A stretch of DNA of 64,000 nt from Candidatus Enterococcus huntleyi (GCF_009933175.1 NZ_MAEJ01000004.1:29089-93088), one strand, 5' to 3'; shown: positions 1 to 8,952, numbered from the stretch's first letter. The notes: generated from the letters alone by a model not told the origin. Numbers and translations are program-made.

Positions 1-2
1 AT

Positions 3-2273
3 GCAATTAATTCATTGAAAGATTTACCTTATTTAACACAAGAATTAGTTGATGGATATGTATCACAAATTAATTCAACATTGAGTAAAGATGAAATTCA
101 AGCAATTGTGAATGAAGCGAATGCCAAAAATGCTGAATTAAAAGCGCAAGCTGATGCAGAACAATCTGCAAAAGAATTGGCTCAAGCAAAAACAAACGCA
201 ATTGCTTCACTAGATGCATTAACATTGTCATCTGTTGAAAAAACTGATTTTATCTCACAAGTTGAGAATGCTCAATCGGTTGATGCAATTAATGCAATTC
301 TAGGAAATGCACAAACTGTTTCTAATCAAAACAAAGCAAATCAAACACTTAAACAAGCAAAAGAAGATGCGATTGCTTCTTTAGATGCATTCACTCTTAC
401 TGACGAAGAAAAAGCTGATTTCGTTTCACAAATCAATTCAGCTTCATCAGTTGATGCAGTTAATCAAATTGTAACTTCTGCTAAAACTCAATCTGATGCA
501 AATGAGCAAAAGGATAATGATGCGAAAGCACTAGAAACTGCTAAAACAAATGCAAAAGTGTTAATCGGGAAAATGAATTTAACTTCTCAACAAAAAACAA
601 CATTTACTGCTCAAATTACAGCTAGCACAACAATTGAACAAATTGATGCAATTGTAAAAGAAGCACAAGCAATTTCTGACAAAAATGATGCAGACGAGCA
701 AGATGCAAAAGAATTGGCTACCGCCAAAACAAATGCATTGGCTAAATTAGAAGCAATGAATTTAAAAGATCAAAAATCTGATTTCACAAACCAAATCAAT
801 AATACTCAATCTGTATCAGTAATTGAACGTATCTTGGAAGAAGCACAAAAAACCTCAGACAAGAACGATCAAGATAACATGGCTTCTCAAGAACTAGCTA
901 AAGCAAAAGAAGAAGCTTTAACTAAACTCAACTCACTAAACTTAAAATCTGATCAGAAATCAGATTTCACAAATCAAATCAATGATGCATCTTCTATTGA
1001 TCAAGTAAACTCAATTTTAGTTGAAGCACAAAATGTTTCTAAATCGAACGACGATGCTGATCAAGCTTCTAAGTCATTAGAAACAGCAAAAACTGAAGCA
1101 TTAACTAAACTTGATACGTTAAATCTAAAAGACAATAAATCAGAATTTACAAATAAAGTAAATGCTGCTAAATCAATTGATGCAGTCAATGCAATCATTG
1201 CAGAAGCTCAAACAATCTCTGATACAAATGATCAAAAAGATGCAGAAGACCAAAATCAAAAAGAATTAGCAACTGCTAAAACAGAAGCTCTTGCTAAACT
1301 TGATACACTAAATCTTAAAGATCAAAAATCTGAATTTGTAAATAAAGTGAATACGGCGAAAACTATCGTTGAGATTGATCAAATCGTTAAAGATGCTCAA
1401 ACAGTATCTACAACAAATGATCAAGCTGATAAAACTGCTAAAGAGTTGGCCGATGCCCAACAATCTGCGATAGCAGAGGTAAAGTCATTAGAGTACTTGT
1501 CTGATCAAGAAAAAGCAGACTTTACAACTCAAATTAATACTGCTAAAACAATTGATGCGGTTACTAAAGTAGTTAGCGATGCAAAAGCTAAAAATGAAGC
1601 AAATGCTCCTCAACCAGAGAAAACTTTAGATGAAGTTAAGAAAGAAGCTATTAAAGAAATTCAAAAAGCTAATCTAGGATTGAATGCAGTTGGTTACATT
1701 ACTAAAGTAAATAAAGCAACATCCATCGAAGAAGTTAATCAAGTTATGTTTGAATTTAGAATTGCAATCGAGGCTAATACTAATAAAAATAATCCTAGCG
1801 CTTCAACAATCGAACGAAATGCTGAGGAAGCTCAGAAATTCCAAGATGAATTCTTAAAAGAATTAAATGCTTATCGAGTTGCTAATGGATTATATGAAAT
1901 TACTTTTGATCCTACATTAAATGCGGCTGCTCAAATCAGAGCTAAAGAATTAGAAGCATCATTTGAACATACACGTCCTAGTGGGGGTAAACCTTTATCT
2001 GCAGTAGTAGAAGCATCTGGTGGATTATCTAATAATATTTACGGCACAGTTGGTGAGGCAATCTCTTATGGATCTGGTTGGCAAAATTTAAGTGGTGAAT
2101 CTGCAGCTAGAGCAGTTATAAATGGTTGGCAAAATAGTCCAGATCATGATTCTATTCTTAAAACTAGTGATAATAAAAGCTTTACCATCGGAATCGGATT
2201 CTACATTGGTTCAGATGGCAAAACATATATGACTTTCTTATTTGGATCACTTAAAGCGGTACCTAATAATTAA
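3..2273 (+). CDS. Secreted GA-module repeat protein with C-terminal CAP domain (5' partial)
   Basis: The reading frame is already open at base 3, so the start and any signal peptide lie outside the window. About ten degenerate repeats of roughly 60 residues follow one another, each starting near AKxxAxxxLxxLxL and containing a KxxFxxQIxxAxSIDxVNxIxxxA core. This resembles GA/albumin-binding-type three-helix modules. The last ~140 residues form a CAP (SCP/PR-1) domain with the usual His (EHTRP), Glu (GEAI) and His (SPDHD) positions. No LPXTG or membrane anchor follows, so the protein is probably secreted or held non-covalently. It likely binds a host or wall ligand; the ligand is not visible from sequence. 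A strong terminator follows. Confidence 0.8.
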   Translation, partial: AINSLKDLPYLTQELVDGYVSQINSTLSKDEIQAIVNEANAKNAELKAQADAEQSAKELAQAKTNAIASLDALTLSSVEKTDFISQVENAQSVDAINAILGNAQTVSNQNKANQTLKQAKEDAIASLDAFTLTDEEKADFVSQINSASSVDAVNQIVTSAKTQSDANEQKDNDAKALETAKTNAKVLIGKMNLTSQQKTTFTAQITASTTIEQIDAIVKEAQAISDKNDADEQDAKELATAKTNALAKLEAMNLKDQKSDFTNQINNTQSVSVIERILEEAQKTSDKNDQDNMASQELAKAKEEALTKLNSLNLKSDQKSDFTNQINDASSIDQVNSILVEAQNVSKSNDDADQASKSLETAKTEALTKLDTLNLKDNKSEFTNKVNAAKSIDAVNAIIAEAQTISDTNDQKDAEDQNQKELATAKTEALAKLDTLNLKDQKSEFVNKVNTAKTIVEIDQIVKDAQTVSTTNDQADKTAKELADAQQSAIAEVKSLEYLSDQEKADFTTQINTAKTIDAVTKVVSDAKAKNEANAPQPEKTLDEVKKEAIKEIQKANLGLNAVGYITKVNKATSIEEVNQVMFEFRIAIEANTNKNNPSASTIERNAEEAQKFQDEFLKELNAYRVANGLYEITFDPTLNAAAQIRAKELEASFEHTRPSGGKPLSAVVEASGGLSNNIYGTVGEAISYGSGWQNLSGESAARAVINGWQNSPDHDSILKTSDNKSFTIGIGFYIGSDGKTYMTFLFGSLKAVPNN

Positions 2274-2305
2274 TTATAGTTAACATAACTAATTTTCAAA
2301 ATCAA

Positions 2306-2350
2306 ATCCTTCTCACAACTAATTAAATATAGTGAGAAGGATCTTTTTAT
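2306..2350 (+). terminator. Intrinsic terminator after the GA/CAP protein gene
   Basis: An 11-bp perfect stem (ATCCTTCTCAC paired with GTGAGAAGGAT) is followed by CTTTTTAT, 33 bases after the stop codon. Confidence 0.85.
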
Positions 2351-2422
2351 CTGTATAAAACAAACTACATCAAAAGACAAGTAATTACAATAAACGAATT
2401 CTCATATCCAGCTATCAAGAAG

Positions 2423-2653
2423 ATGTTTACTGATTTACAACGTTTAGATGAAGTTGTGTTTTCTTACTTTCAATCAACTTATCAAAATACGCAACAAATT
2501 GCATCAAGTAAAGCTTGTTTACAACACTTATCAGGATTTGATCATCATGTTGATGTTAAAAAACAAATCATTCAATCAAATCAAAAGAAATGGGTTGCAT
2601 TTGACAACAATCAATCACAAGAGCCTATCTATAAGCCCTCAGTAAAACATTAA
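2423..2653 (+). CDS. Small hypothetical ORF, possibly a gene remnant
   Basis: A 76-residue open frame starts with MFTDLQRLDEVV. The frame is open for a further ~27 codons upstream without a usual start, and no clear ribosome binding site precedes the ATG. I do not recognise the product, and no domain or membrane segment is visible. It lies between a terminator and the 3' end of the retron and could be the tail of a lost gene. Just downstream, AACCCTCC and GGGGGTTT flank a small TTCGCA/TGCGAA hairpin. Confidence 0.25.
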   Translation: MFTDLQRLDEVVFSYFQSTYQNTQQIASSKACLQHLSGFDHHVDVKKQIIQSNQKKWVAFDNNQSQEPIYKPSVKH

Positions 2654-2864
2654 AACCCTCCAATATAATTATTCTTCGCACTATTCATGCGAACATCTAT
2701 TATACCGGGGGTTTGTGTAGATTATTATGAATACTGGTCAATACTTACGCAGAGGTGGTCAATTTGTCATATTGACTTCACTCAAATTATAACTTATTTT
2801 TTTGTGTTGTCTGCTTGCCAGGTAACTGTCAAGTTATGATTTAAACCTTTTTTCACTACAACAT

Positions 2865-3620
2865 TTACTGACAAATTGTATCTAACACATCTAGCAGAGA
2901 AACAAAATTTCTAAAATCAATATTTTCATAATTTGATAACACATATTGTGAAAATATCTCTTTTCCATAAAAGTCTTCTCCACCAGCTTTATCAAAAGTT
3001 TTTCCATTGATAACTGTATTTAACATTGAGTCCAAAAACAAGTCTTCCAACTCATTTTCCCGACTATTTCCTATCAAAGAATGCGTTATTAAATACAAGT
3101 TCTTTTCTATTTCAACATACAATTTATTCTGAAGTTGTTCAACTTTGGATTTATGTATGTTTGAATGATTGATAAATTTTTTTAAGGGTTTGGATTTATT
3201 TGCCATCTCATTGTCGAAAAGAAATATCGTTGGTTTATTTTGACAAACAGCTTCATTTTCCATAAATAGTTTCAAATAGTTGGGATAAGAAACATTATCT
3301 TTATCAGAAAAAAAATTATACAATTTTGTCATTGAATCTGCCCCGTCTAACTCAAGATCAAAAAAATATCTAAGACATTTACTACGATTCAAAAATTGGA
3401 ATTTATAAATAAATTCATTTTTACCTTCAATTTTCTCTATTAGATTAGGGTATGATTTATACATCTTTTTTAATGCAGCCTTTATATATCTAACATCAGT
3501 TTTGCCTTCAGTTACAATTATCGGATACTCATTGCCATAAAAGTATTTGTAAAATAGAAATTTTTGGTATTCTTTTTCTCGTCCACTAAACTGTTTAGCT
3601 CTTGTTATATATTTTTTTCC
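2865..3620 (-). CDS. Toprim effector domain of the retron, in the -1 frame relative to the RT
   Basis: This frame encodes about 251 residues that continue the reverse transcriptase in the -1 frame. Shortly after the junction it reads KFLFYKYFYGNEYP then IIVTEGKTDVRYIKAAL, a Toprim glutamate motif, and later FLFDNE, the Toprim acidic motif. The segment closely resembles what I recall of the C-terminal part of the Ec67 (Retron-Eco2) RT, which is one RT-Toprim chain. The first ATG in this frame is at 3464, downstream of the EGKTD motif, and no ATG, GTG or TTG precedes it back to the stop at 3660-3662. A free-standing protein would therefore lack the Toprim glutamate. A -1 frameshift in the RT, or a broken fusion gene, explains the layout better. 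Confidence 0.75.
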   Translation of the reverse strand, partial: GKKYITRAKQFSGREKEYQKFLFYKYFYGNEYPIIVTEGKTDVRYIKAALKKMYKSYPNLIEKIEGKNEFIYKFQFLNRSKCLRYFFDLELDGADSMTKLYNFFSDKDNVSYPNYLKLFMENEAVCQNKPTIFLFDNEMANKSKPLKKFINHSNIHKSKVEQLQNKLYVEIEKNLYLITHSLIGNSRENELEDLFLDSMLNTVINGKTFDKAGGEDFYGKEIFSQYVLSNYENIDFRNFVSLLDVLDTICQ

Positions 3621-4654
3621 TTTTTTTCGACACTCAAAAGATATTTTTGGTACTCTATATTATTTTTCATTATAGAAGCATTGTTTTCTAATTTATTATT
3701 ATACTTATCTAACTGGTTAATAAATGCGAAACGGCCATTAAGTTGATTAATACTACCAGTTCTCTCATTAACATCAAAACTTCCTGTTTTGTACAATGTA
3801 TTAGCCATCGCTCGAGTATCTTTGTAGTATTCTCTAGGTACATTCAATTTTTTATTTACAATTAAACCTGTTACTGTCTGCCTTGAATTATTAAACTGTA
3901 GTCTAGTTTTATCTTCATTGATCTCAAATCCCGCTTTAACAATCTTTTTTTCTAGTTTTTTTAAAAAAGTTTGGTATTCATTAACTATCTGAACGTTATT
4001 AGTTGAAAAAGTTAAATCATCTGCATATCTTGTATAATTTAATTTAAATCTTTTTGCTAATTGCATAATCCTATAATCCATTATTTGACATATTAAATTA
4101 GTTATTATAGGTGAACTCGGTGCTCCTTGTGGAAGAACTCCCTTATAACAAGATAATTGCGCTATGATTACTGCCACTTCAGTTGGAACTTTAAAGTCTT
4201 TATTTTTCTCAAAAAAACCTTTCACTCTTCCAAAATGAAAACTTTTAAAAAAATCTTTTAAATCCACATTTATAATAAATTTTTTATTTCTATGAATTTT
4301 TGCATTTGTCATTATGCTTTTATTAACTTCAAAAGCATGAGAAATCATTGGAACCCTGTAGCGTATGCCATCTTTTAAATTTTTTTGATAAAGATTATAT
4401 TCGTATGTGTTCGCATATTTTTTCCAAACGTCAATTTGAGTTTCCCATAATATCTCGGCTAATCTCTTTTGAACATATTTTAGTTTTCCTTTAGGTGCAT
4501 CTATATTCCTAAAACCTCCATTTTTTTTAGGAATTTCAAAAGATTCATAAAAACTATCGGTTCCCTTCACATATAATAGATGAGTCATACTTCTTTTACT
4601 TATATCAAATTCCTCAAAAAAAATATTTTTGTCTTCTATTTCAGTTAATCGCAT
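3605..4654 (-). CDS. Retron reverse transcriptase (Ec67-like)
   Basis: A 349-residue retron RT that reverse-transcribes part of its own ncRNA into msDNA. Visible RT motifs in order are IPKKNGGFRNIDAP, IINVDLKDFFKSFHFGRVKGFF, LPQGAPSSPIITNLI, the catalytic YTRYADD, and the retron-typical VTGLIVN and YYKDTRAMANTLY region. The frame is open back to 4819, but I chose ATG 4654: AAGGAG at 4665-4670 precedes it with 10-nt spacing, it aligns with the start of Ec67-type RTs, and the longer form would translate the ncRNA. The frame stops at TAA 3605-3607, 13 bases after an A AAA AAG heptamer. Slippage there would give a ~596-residue RT-Toprim, close to the ~586 residues I recall for Ec67 RT. Confidence 0.9.
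   Translation of the reverse strand: MRLTEIEDKNIFFEEFDISKRSMTHLLYVKGTDSFYESFEIPKKNGGFRNIDAPKGKLKYVQKRLAEILWETQIDVWKKYANTYEYNLYQKNLKDGIRYRVPMISHAFEVNKSIMTNAKIHRNKKFIINVDLKDFFKSFHFGRVKGFFEKNKDFKVPTEVAVIIAQLSCYKGVLPQGAPSSPIITNLICQIMDYRIMQLAKRFKLNYTRYADDLTFSTNNVQIVNEYQTFLKKLEKKIVKAGFEINEDKTRLQFNNSRQTVTGLIVNKKLNVPREYYKDTRAMANTLYKTGSFDVNERTGSINQLNGRFAFINQLDKYNNKLENNASIMKNNIEYQKYLLSVEKKEKNI
3620..3626 (-). promoter_or_regulatory. Slippery heptamer A AAA AAG at the RT/Toprim junction
   Basis: In the RT frame the codons read GAA AAA AAG, giving the A AAA AAG heptamer known from dnaX-type -1 frameshifting. A second candidate, A AAA AAT, lies at 3611-3617. A -1 slip at either joins the RT to the Toprim frame. 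A weak CTAAA/TTTAG hairpin lies downstream; I see no strong stimulator. A homopolymer indel in the clone or assembly would look the same. Confidence 0.6.
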
Positions 4655-4676
4655 TGACTTTAATCTCCTTATAGAA

Positions 4677-4815
4677 GCGTGTGGCAACTCATTATGCGAA
4701 GCATGGTCGGTAAACAACTCATTATATATTGTCGCTATGGTATTGGAGGCATGCTTACTAGCTACCCTTTTTGTCATAACTTGCGAAACACAAGTCAAAA
4801 AATCTTGCCACACGC
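4677..4815 (-). ncRNA. Retron msr-msd RNA bounded by a1/a2 inverted repeats
   Basis: Perfect 11-nt complementary ends (GCGTGTGGCAA at the 5' end, 4805-4815; TTGCCACACGC at the 3' end, 4677-4687) enclose about 139 nt directly upstream of the RT ribosome binding site, as expected of retron a1/a2 ends. Inside, ACTTG/CAAGT forms a short msr-like stem. AAGCATG/CATGCTT forms the outer stem of a long msd-like hairpin. A TATAAT at 4822-4827 on the same strand would start transcription close to the a1 end. The branching guanosine and msDNA 3' end cannot be fixed by eye. Confidence 0.75.
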
Positions 4816-5012
4816 ACATTCATTATATCATTGATTACACTTGATTTTCTCAACATAATCACTTTTCTTGATTTTCTATATCGTACTTTTATGAAATATA
4901 ATCCAATTGATTTATATTTAATTTTCGGCCAATATTTATAACTTATTTAGTGAAAATCTACTCAATTAACTAACGCTCAGATTAACTGTAATATAAGATT
5001 ATACTTATTACT

Positions 5013-5045
5013 TTCCAACTGTTAAGTAATCCTTAACAGTTGGAA
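5013..5045. repeat. Strong inverted repeat upstream of the retron
   Basis: CCAACTGTTAAG and CTTAACAGTTGG form a perfect 12-bp stem, extended by two A-T pairs, around a 5-nt loop. Neither strand has a following U-tract, so it is not a typical terminator. It could be an operator or an element boundary. Confidence 0.5.
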
Positions 5046-5128
5046 GTTTAATCATCTTTCTAAATTTTTGAATCATCATTTACAATAAACCTTATCCGCC
5101 TTTTCCGACTCACTCATACCAATAGAAC

Positions 5129-5156
5129 CAAAAAGAGACTGCCCTAAGACAGTCCC
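5129..5156 (-). terminator. Terminator of the beta-glucoside operon
   Basis: On the minus strand GGGACTG pairs with CAGTCTC and is followed by TTTTTGG, about 55 bases after the ROK gene stop. Confidence 0.8.
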
Positions 5157-5209
5157 AAAACTTATTTCAATTCAATCAATCTAAATCCTCTACCTCATAA
5201 ATTTCACAT

Positions 5210-6115
5210 TTACTTAGAGTCTAGACTCATATCTTCAGAAATACAGCTAGCTATACTAATAGCTGCCCCAATCAAGTTCGCATCGTTTCTGTACTTGCAG
5301 CGCTCAATTTTAGTCGAGACAAGCTCACTAAATGCATGTGTAATTTCTTGATAATAGAGCTTTTGAAGTTCTTTTATAAACCAATCTTCAGAGCTTATCC
5401 CACCACCGATGCAAATAATTTCTGGATTATAGAATATAGTAATGATATTTAATCCCTTAACAATATTCAGTAACCATTCATCGACCGTCTTTTTGGCAAT
5501 CCTTTCGCCTGCTAGATAATCCTGACATATTTGCTCAGCAGTATAGACTTGCCCCGTTCCTCTATTTCTCTTATATATTGCCAATAATCCAGGAATTGAG
5601 ACCTGAGAAGCCATTCCTTTTAGTCGTTTTCCATCAAATCCTATTGGTAAATGGGAAAATTCTCCAGCAAAGTTATCCTGACCACGTATGACTTCAGTTC
5701 CATTGAATAATGCTCCGCCAATTCCCGTTCCTATTAACCAATAGGCACTCGTCCGACTATTTCGTCCGTTTCCTATCGAAACTTCACATAATCCAGCAGC
5801 CCTAGCATCATTCAATGTTGAAACAGGTAGGTTTAGGCGAGCGGTTATCTCTTTATTCACATTCGTTCCATACATTACACAGATTGAATCAGCCGCTTTG
5901 GACAGAACACGAGAATCCTCTGCTATGATTCCTGGGGTACTTACGCCTACGCCAATCACTTGATTCGTATCGATATCTTGACAAATATAATCATAAAATA
6001 GCTCCGCAGATGCACATCGCTTTGTTGGCTTTTGCCATTTCTCTATGATGTCCATGTTTTTTGATAAGATCGCATATTTAATATATGTGCCGCCAATATC
6101 AATACTTAAATACAT
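5210..6115 (-). CDS. ROK-family sugar kinase, probable beta-glucoside kinase
   Basis: A ~301-residue ROK kinase with the N-terminal phosphate-binding DIGGT motif, a central LNDARAAGLCE segment, GTGIGGALF, and the C-terminal IGGGIS motif. The usual ROK zinc-site cysteine cluster is absent, as in some sugar kinases of this group. It is the last gene of an operon with a GH4 6-phospho-glycosidase and a cellobiose-type PTS IIC, so phosphorylation of an incoming glucoside (BglK-like) is the likely role. Two starts are possible: ATG 6115 (used here, by comparison with the family N-terminus) and GTG 6124, which has AAGGA six bases upstream. Confidence 0.85.
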   Translation of the reverse strand: MYLSIDIGGTYIKYAILSKNMDIIEKWQKPTKRCASAELFYDYICQDIDTNQVIGVGVSTPGIIAEDSRVLSKAADSICVMYGTNVNKEITARLNLPVSTLNDARAAGLCEVSIGNGRNSRTSAYWLIGTGIGGALFNGTEVIRGQDNFAGEFSHLPIGFDGKRLKGMASQVSIPGLLAIYKRNRGTGQVYTAEQICQDYLAGERIAKKTVDEWLLNIVKGLNIITIFYNPEIICIGGGISSEDWFIKELQKLYYQEITHAFSELVSTKIERCKYRNDANLIGAAISIASCISEDMSLDSK

Positions 6116-6133
6116 ACTTTCCACCCACTATCC

Positions 6134-7522
6134 TTAAACTAAACTTCGAGAAATTTCGTCTTTAATCGTTACTCCAGAAGCTTCTAATTCTTCAATTTTA
6201 GCTACAAATTTCGGCAAAAATTTCTTATGCGCTAGTAGCAATTCATCCATCACTGTTTTAGCCGTTGCTCCAGCAGGAATCAATGGATTGATTGTAAAGG
6301 CTTGTAGCAACATGCCATAATCTCCGGTAACTGCCGCTTTACAAATACATAATTCCATATTTTTCATTAATTGTAACCAGCCTTTTTCTGCTGGCTCTAG
6401 ACTACCAAAAGCAATCGGTAAAGCTCCTGCAGCGCCAATGTATGCAGAGACTTCCACGACACATTCTGGCGGCAGGTCAGGAACCGCTCCTTTATTTTGA
6501 GTTGAAACAACAATATGCGTTTTTTTGTTAGCATAGATTGATGCAATCGATTCACACGCAGCATCTGAGTAATGTGCGCCACCACGTTTTGATAACTGTT
6601 CTGGTTTATAATCTAGTTTTGGATCTTTGTATAATTCAAATAATTCAGCTTCTGTTTGTTTCACTTGTTGTGCTCGAGTACCAATCGTTGCAAATTCTTC
6701 AAGCGCAAAATCAAGCATCTCTTCTTGACGGTAGTAATAACGGTGATACCCACAAGGAATCATATTCATCTGTACGAGTTGTTCTTTAAAGAATGGCACA
6801 TTATGGATGTTTACGGGAATTCCAGCGTCCGCTTCAAACATTTTATCAATAATTTTTGGCGTCACATCTTCACCAAATTTATCAATAACTTTATGCCAGT
6901 GAAAATGATTTAAACCAGCGAATTTATAAGTTAAATCATTTAAAGTTTCCCCAATTAAATTAGGTTCCTTCATCATTGCACCAATTGGCACATTACATAA
7001 TCCGATAACTTTTTCCCATTTACCATATCTAACGATTGCTTCTGTTACCATTCCTGCAGGATTAGTAAAATTAATCAGCCATGCATTAGGACACAAACGT
7101 TTCATTTCTTCGACAATCTCTAAAATAATAGGAATTGTTCGTAACGCTTTAAATATTCCACCGGCTCCATTGGTTTCTTGTCCCATCATGCCGTAGGATA
7201 AAGGAATTCGTTCATCGCGAATACGCGCATTTAATTGTCCTACACGAAATTGAGTGGTTACAAAGTCTGCATCCTTCAGCGCTTCTTCACGATCCATAGT
7301 AAGATGGATTTCTACATCATAAGGTGAGGCAGCCCACATTCTACGAGCCATTTCACCAACAATCTCTAATTTCTCTCTACCTTCTTCAATATCTACTAAC
7401 CAAATTTCTCGGATGGGTAATTCATTGTAACGTTTAATAAAACCTTCCATTAATTCTGGTGTATAACTGCTTCCTCCGCCAATTGTAGCGATCTTAATTC
7501 CTTGTTTACTCAATCTATTCAT
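6134..7522 (-). CDS. licH: GH4 6-phospho-beta-glucosidase
   Basis: A 462-residue family-4 glycosidase that uses NAD+ and a divalent metal to hydrolyse 6-phospho-beta-glucosides made by the PTS. The N-terminal dinucleotide-binding motif is IGGGSSYTPEL. NFTNPAGMVTEA, GLCNVPIG (metal cysteine) and NHFHWHKV (metal histidine) are the family signatures. Length is normal. A GGAAGG site precedes the ATG closely. It lies 14 bases after the IIC gene, so both are co-transcribed. The exact aglycone or linkage is inferred from the cellobiose-type transporter. Confidence 0.9.
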   Translation of the reverse strand: MNRLSKQGIKIATIGGGSSYTPELMEGFIKRYNELPIREIWLVDIEEGREKLEIVGEMARRMWAASPYDVEIHLTMDREEALKDADFVTTQFRVGQLNARIRDERIPLSYGMMGQETNGAGGIFKALRTIPIILEIVEEMKRLCPNAWLINFTNPAGMVTEAIVRYGKWEKVIGLCNVPIGAMMKEPNLIGETLNDLTYKFAGLNHFHWHKVIDKFGEDVTPKIIDKMFEADAGIPVNIHNVPFFKEQLVQMNMIPCGYHRYYYRQEEMLDFALEEFATIGTRAQQVKQTEAELFELYKDPKLDYKPEQLSKRGGAHYSDAACESIASIYANKKTHIVVSTQNKGAVPDLPPECVVEVSAYIGAAGALPIAFGSLEPAEKGWLQLMKNMELCICKAAVTGDYGMLLQAFTINPLIPAGATAKTVMDELLLAHKKFLPKFVAKIEELEASGVTIKDEISRSLV

Positions 7523-7536
7523 CTTCCTTCCATTTT

Positions 7537-8865
7537 CTATTCAACAACTATACTTGTTTTAAATTCTTCTTTCGGTTTACTAGCTGCTAATTCTTGTTCA
7601 TATAATCTACGGTCTTGCATCGCCATAAACGGGTAATAAACAATTGTCGACATTACGATAATTACGACTTGTACAAATACCCCTTTAAACCCTTGTAGTA
7701 TAAATCCAGATAAGATTGGTGGCATGGTCCACGGAACTTGGACTGCCGTAAATGGTGCCAAAAACCCAGTAGCAATTGCTAAATATATTATGGTAAAAGT
7801 AATCACTGGTACAATAATGAACGGGAACAACATGAGCGGATTATACACAATCGGTAAGCCGAAAATGACGGGTTCATTGATATTAAATAAACCTGGTAGT
7901 AAAGATAGCTTCGATATTTCCTTCATTTGTTTCGACTTAGCTCTTAATAAAGCGGCGATTAATAATCCTAAAGTAATACCGGTCCCACCAATTTTTACAA
8001 AATAATCTAAAACCTGAGGCGTCATAATGTAGGCTCCTGCTGCTACTGTCAGCGGCCCTTTTTCAGCCAACGCACCATTAGCAATCGAGTTGGCCGTTAA
8101 TATAGGTAAGATAGGTCCCATAACAATATTTGGTCCATGTAAACCCATCCAAAATAATAATGCACACAAGACAACCATAATAATGCCGCCCACATACGTA
8201 TCTGTTAAGCTTTGCATTGGTTCTTGCATCACTTTGAATATAAATTCAGTCAACGTAGTATCAAAATTATGCAACACATAATATAACCCCATGGATACTA
8301 ACGCAATAACAAATCCTGGTATCACAGCGATAAACGCATTGGACACGCCTTCAGGTACACCCGCAGGCATCTTAATTGTGATTTTCCGTTTAACAAAGAA
8401 ACAAAACGTCCAAGCTGTCAGTAATCCAATAATTATTGAAGTGATTACACCCTGACCACCCGTCCAAACCTTCGGAATTACTGAGCTAACTACTTCACCA
8501 CCCTCAGAAATCGCACTTGATGCTGTTACTATGAAAAATGAAACAAGCGAAATAATCGCACAGGAAATACCATCTACTTTTTCAGCTTTTGCGTAGTAAT
8601 ACGATATCCCCACAACAGAAATAATAGCTAATAAATCAAACGTTGCGCCAGATACTTGGTTCAACCCCACATTCCAATTCTCCCCAAGGTGAGCAACCAT
8701 AAAATCTGAGTAGCCAGTAATTGGCAAATTAGCGACTAGCAAAAATATAGATCCTACTAAAGTAACTGGCATGGTTAAAACAAATCCATCCTTCAACGCG
8801 AGTAATGCTTTGGTGTTAGCAATTTTTTCTAGCACAGATAAAAACTTCTCAAAAACAGTATTCAT
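7537..8865 (-). CDS. PTS lactose/cellobiose-family EIIC permease
   Basis: A 442-residue membrane EIIC of the lactose/N,N'-diacetylchitobiose/cellobiose family, with about ten hydrophobic segments and the family stretch GLFNINEPVIFGLPIVYNP near residue 330. The ATG at 8865 is preferred because AAGGAG lies nine bases upstream; the frame also has an ATG at 8874 that abuts this site. No EIIA or EIIB gene is in the window, so those domains must come from elsewhere in the genome. It is the first gene of the operon and is transcribed away from the RpiR regulator, with a cre-like site between them. Confidence 0.9.
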   Translation of the reverse strand: MNTVFEKFLSVLEKIANTKALLALKDGFVLTMPVTLVGSIFLLVANLPITGYSDFMVAHLGENWNVGLNQVSGATFDLLAIISVVGISYYYAKAEKVDGISCAIISLVSFFIVTASSAISEGGEVVSSVIPKVWTGGQGVITSIIIGLLTAWTFCFFVKRKITIKMPAGVPEGVSNAFIAVIPGFVIALVSMGLYYVLHNFDTTLTEFIFKVMQEPMQSLTDTYVGGIIMVVLCALLFWMGLHGPNIVMGPILPILTANSIANGALAEKGPLTVAAGAYIMTPQVLDYFVKIGGTGITLGLLIAALLRAKSKQMKEISKLSLLPGLFNINEPVIFGLPIVYNPLMLFPFIIVPVITFTIIYLAIATGFLAPFTAVQVPWTMPPILSGFILQGFKGVFVQVVIIVMSTIVYYPFMAMQDRRLYEQELAASKPKEEFKTSIVVE

Positions 8866-8952
8866 AACAATCATCTCCTTTTTATTTTATCGACTCCACA
8901 TCCTTATTATTGCCCGTCATCTACTGTCTTACAATCCTTACAGCACCAACAG

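Larger units (their letters stand above)
4816..5209. other. Intergenic region upstream of the retron
   Basis: About 390 bases without a gene. It holds the retron promoter (-10 TATAAT at 4822-4827, minus strand), the inverted repeat at 5013-5045 and the terminator of the beta-glucoside operon. The rest is AT-rich and shows nothing else I can name. Confidence 0.6.

Noticed and set aside
2700..2790. TGGTCAATAC/TGGTCAATTT-like repeats resembling an insertion-sequence end
   Set aside because: Only two short near copies, no transposase fragment and no terminal inverted repeats; too weak to call.
4655..4819. N-terminal extension of the retron RT (start MCVWQDF)
   Set aside because: It overlaps the predicted msr-msd RNA and lacks a ribosome binding site, while ATG 4654 has AAGGAG at good spacing.
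5013..5045. Inverted repeat taken as the retron msd stem
   Set aside because: The a1/a2 repeats place the retron RNA at 4677-4815, so this hairpin lies outside it.
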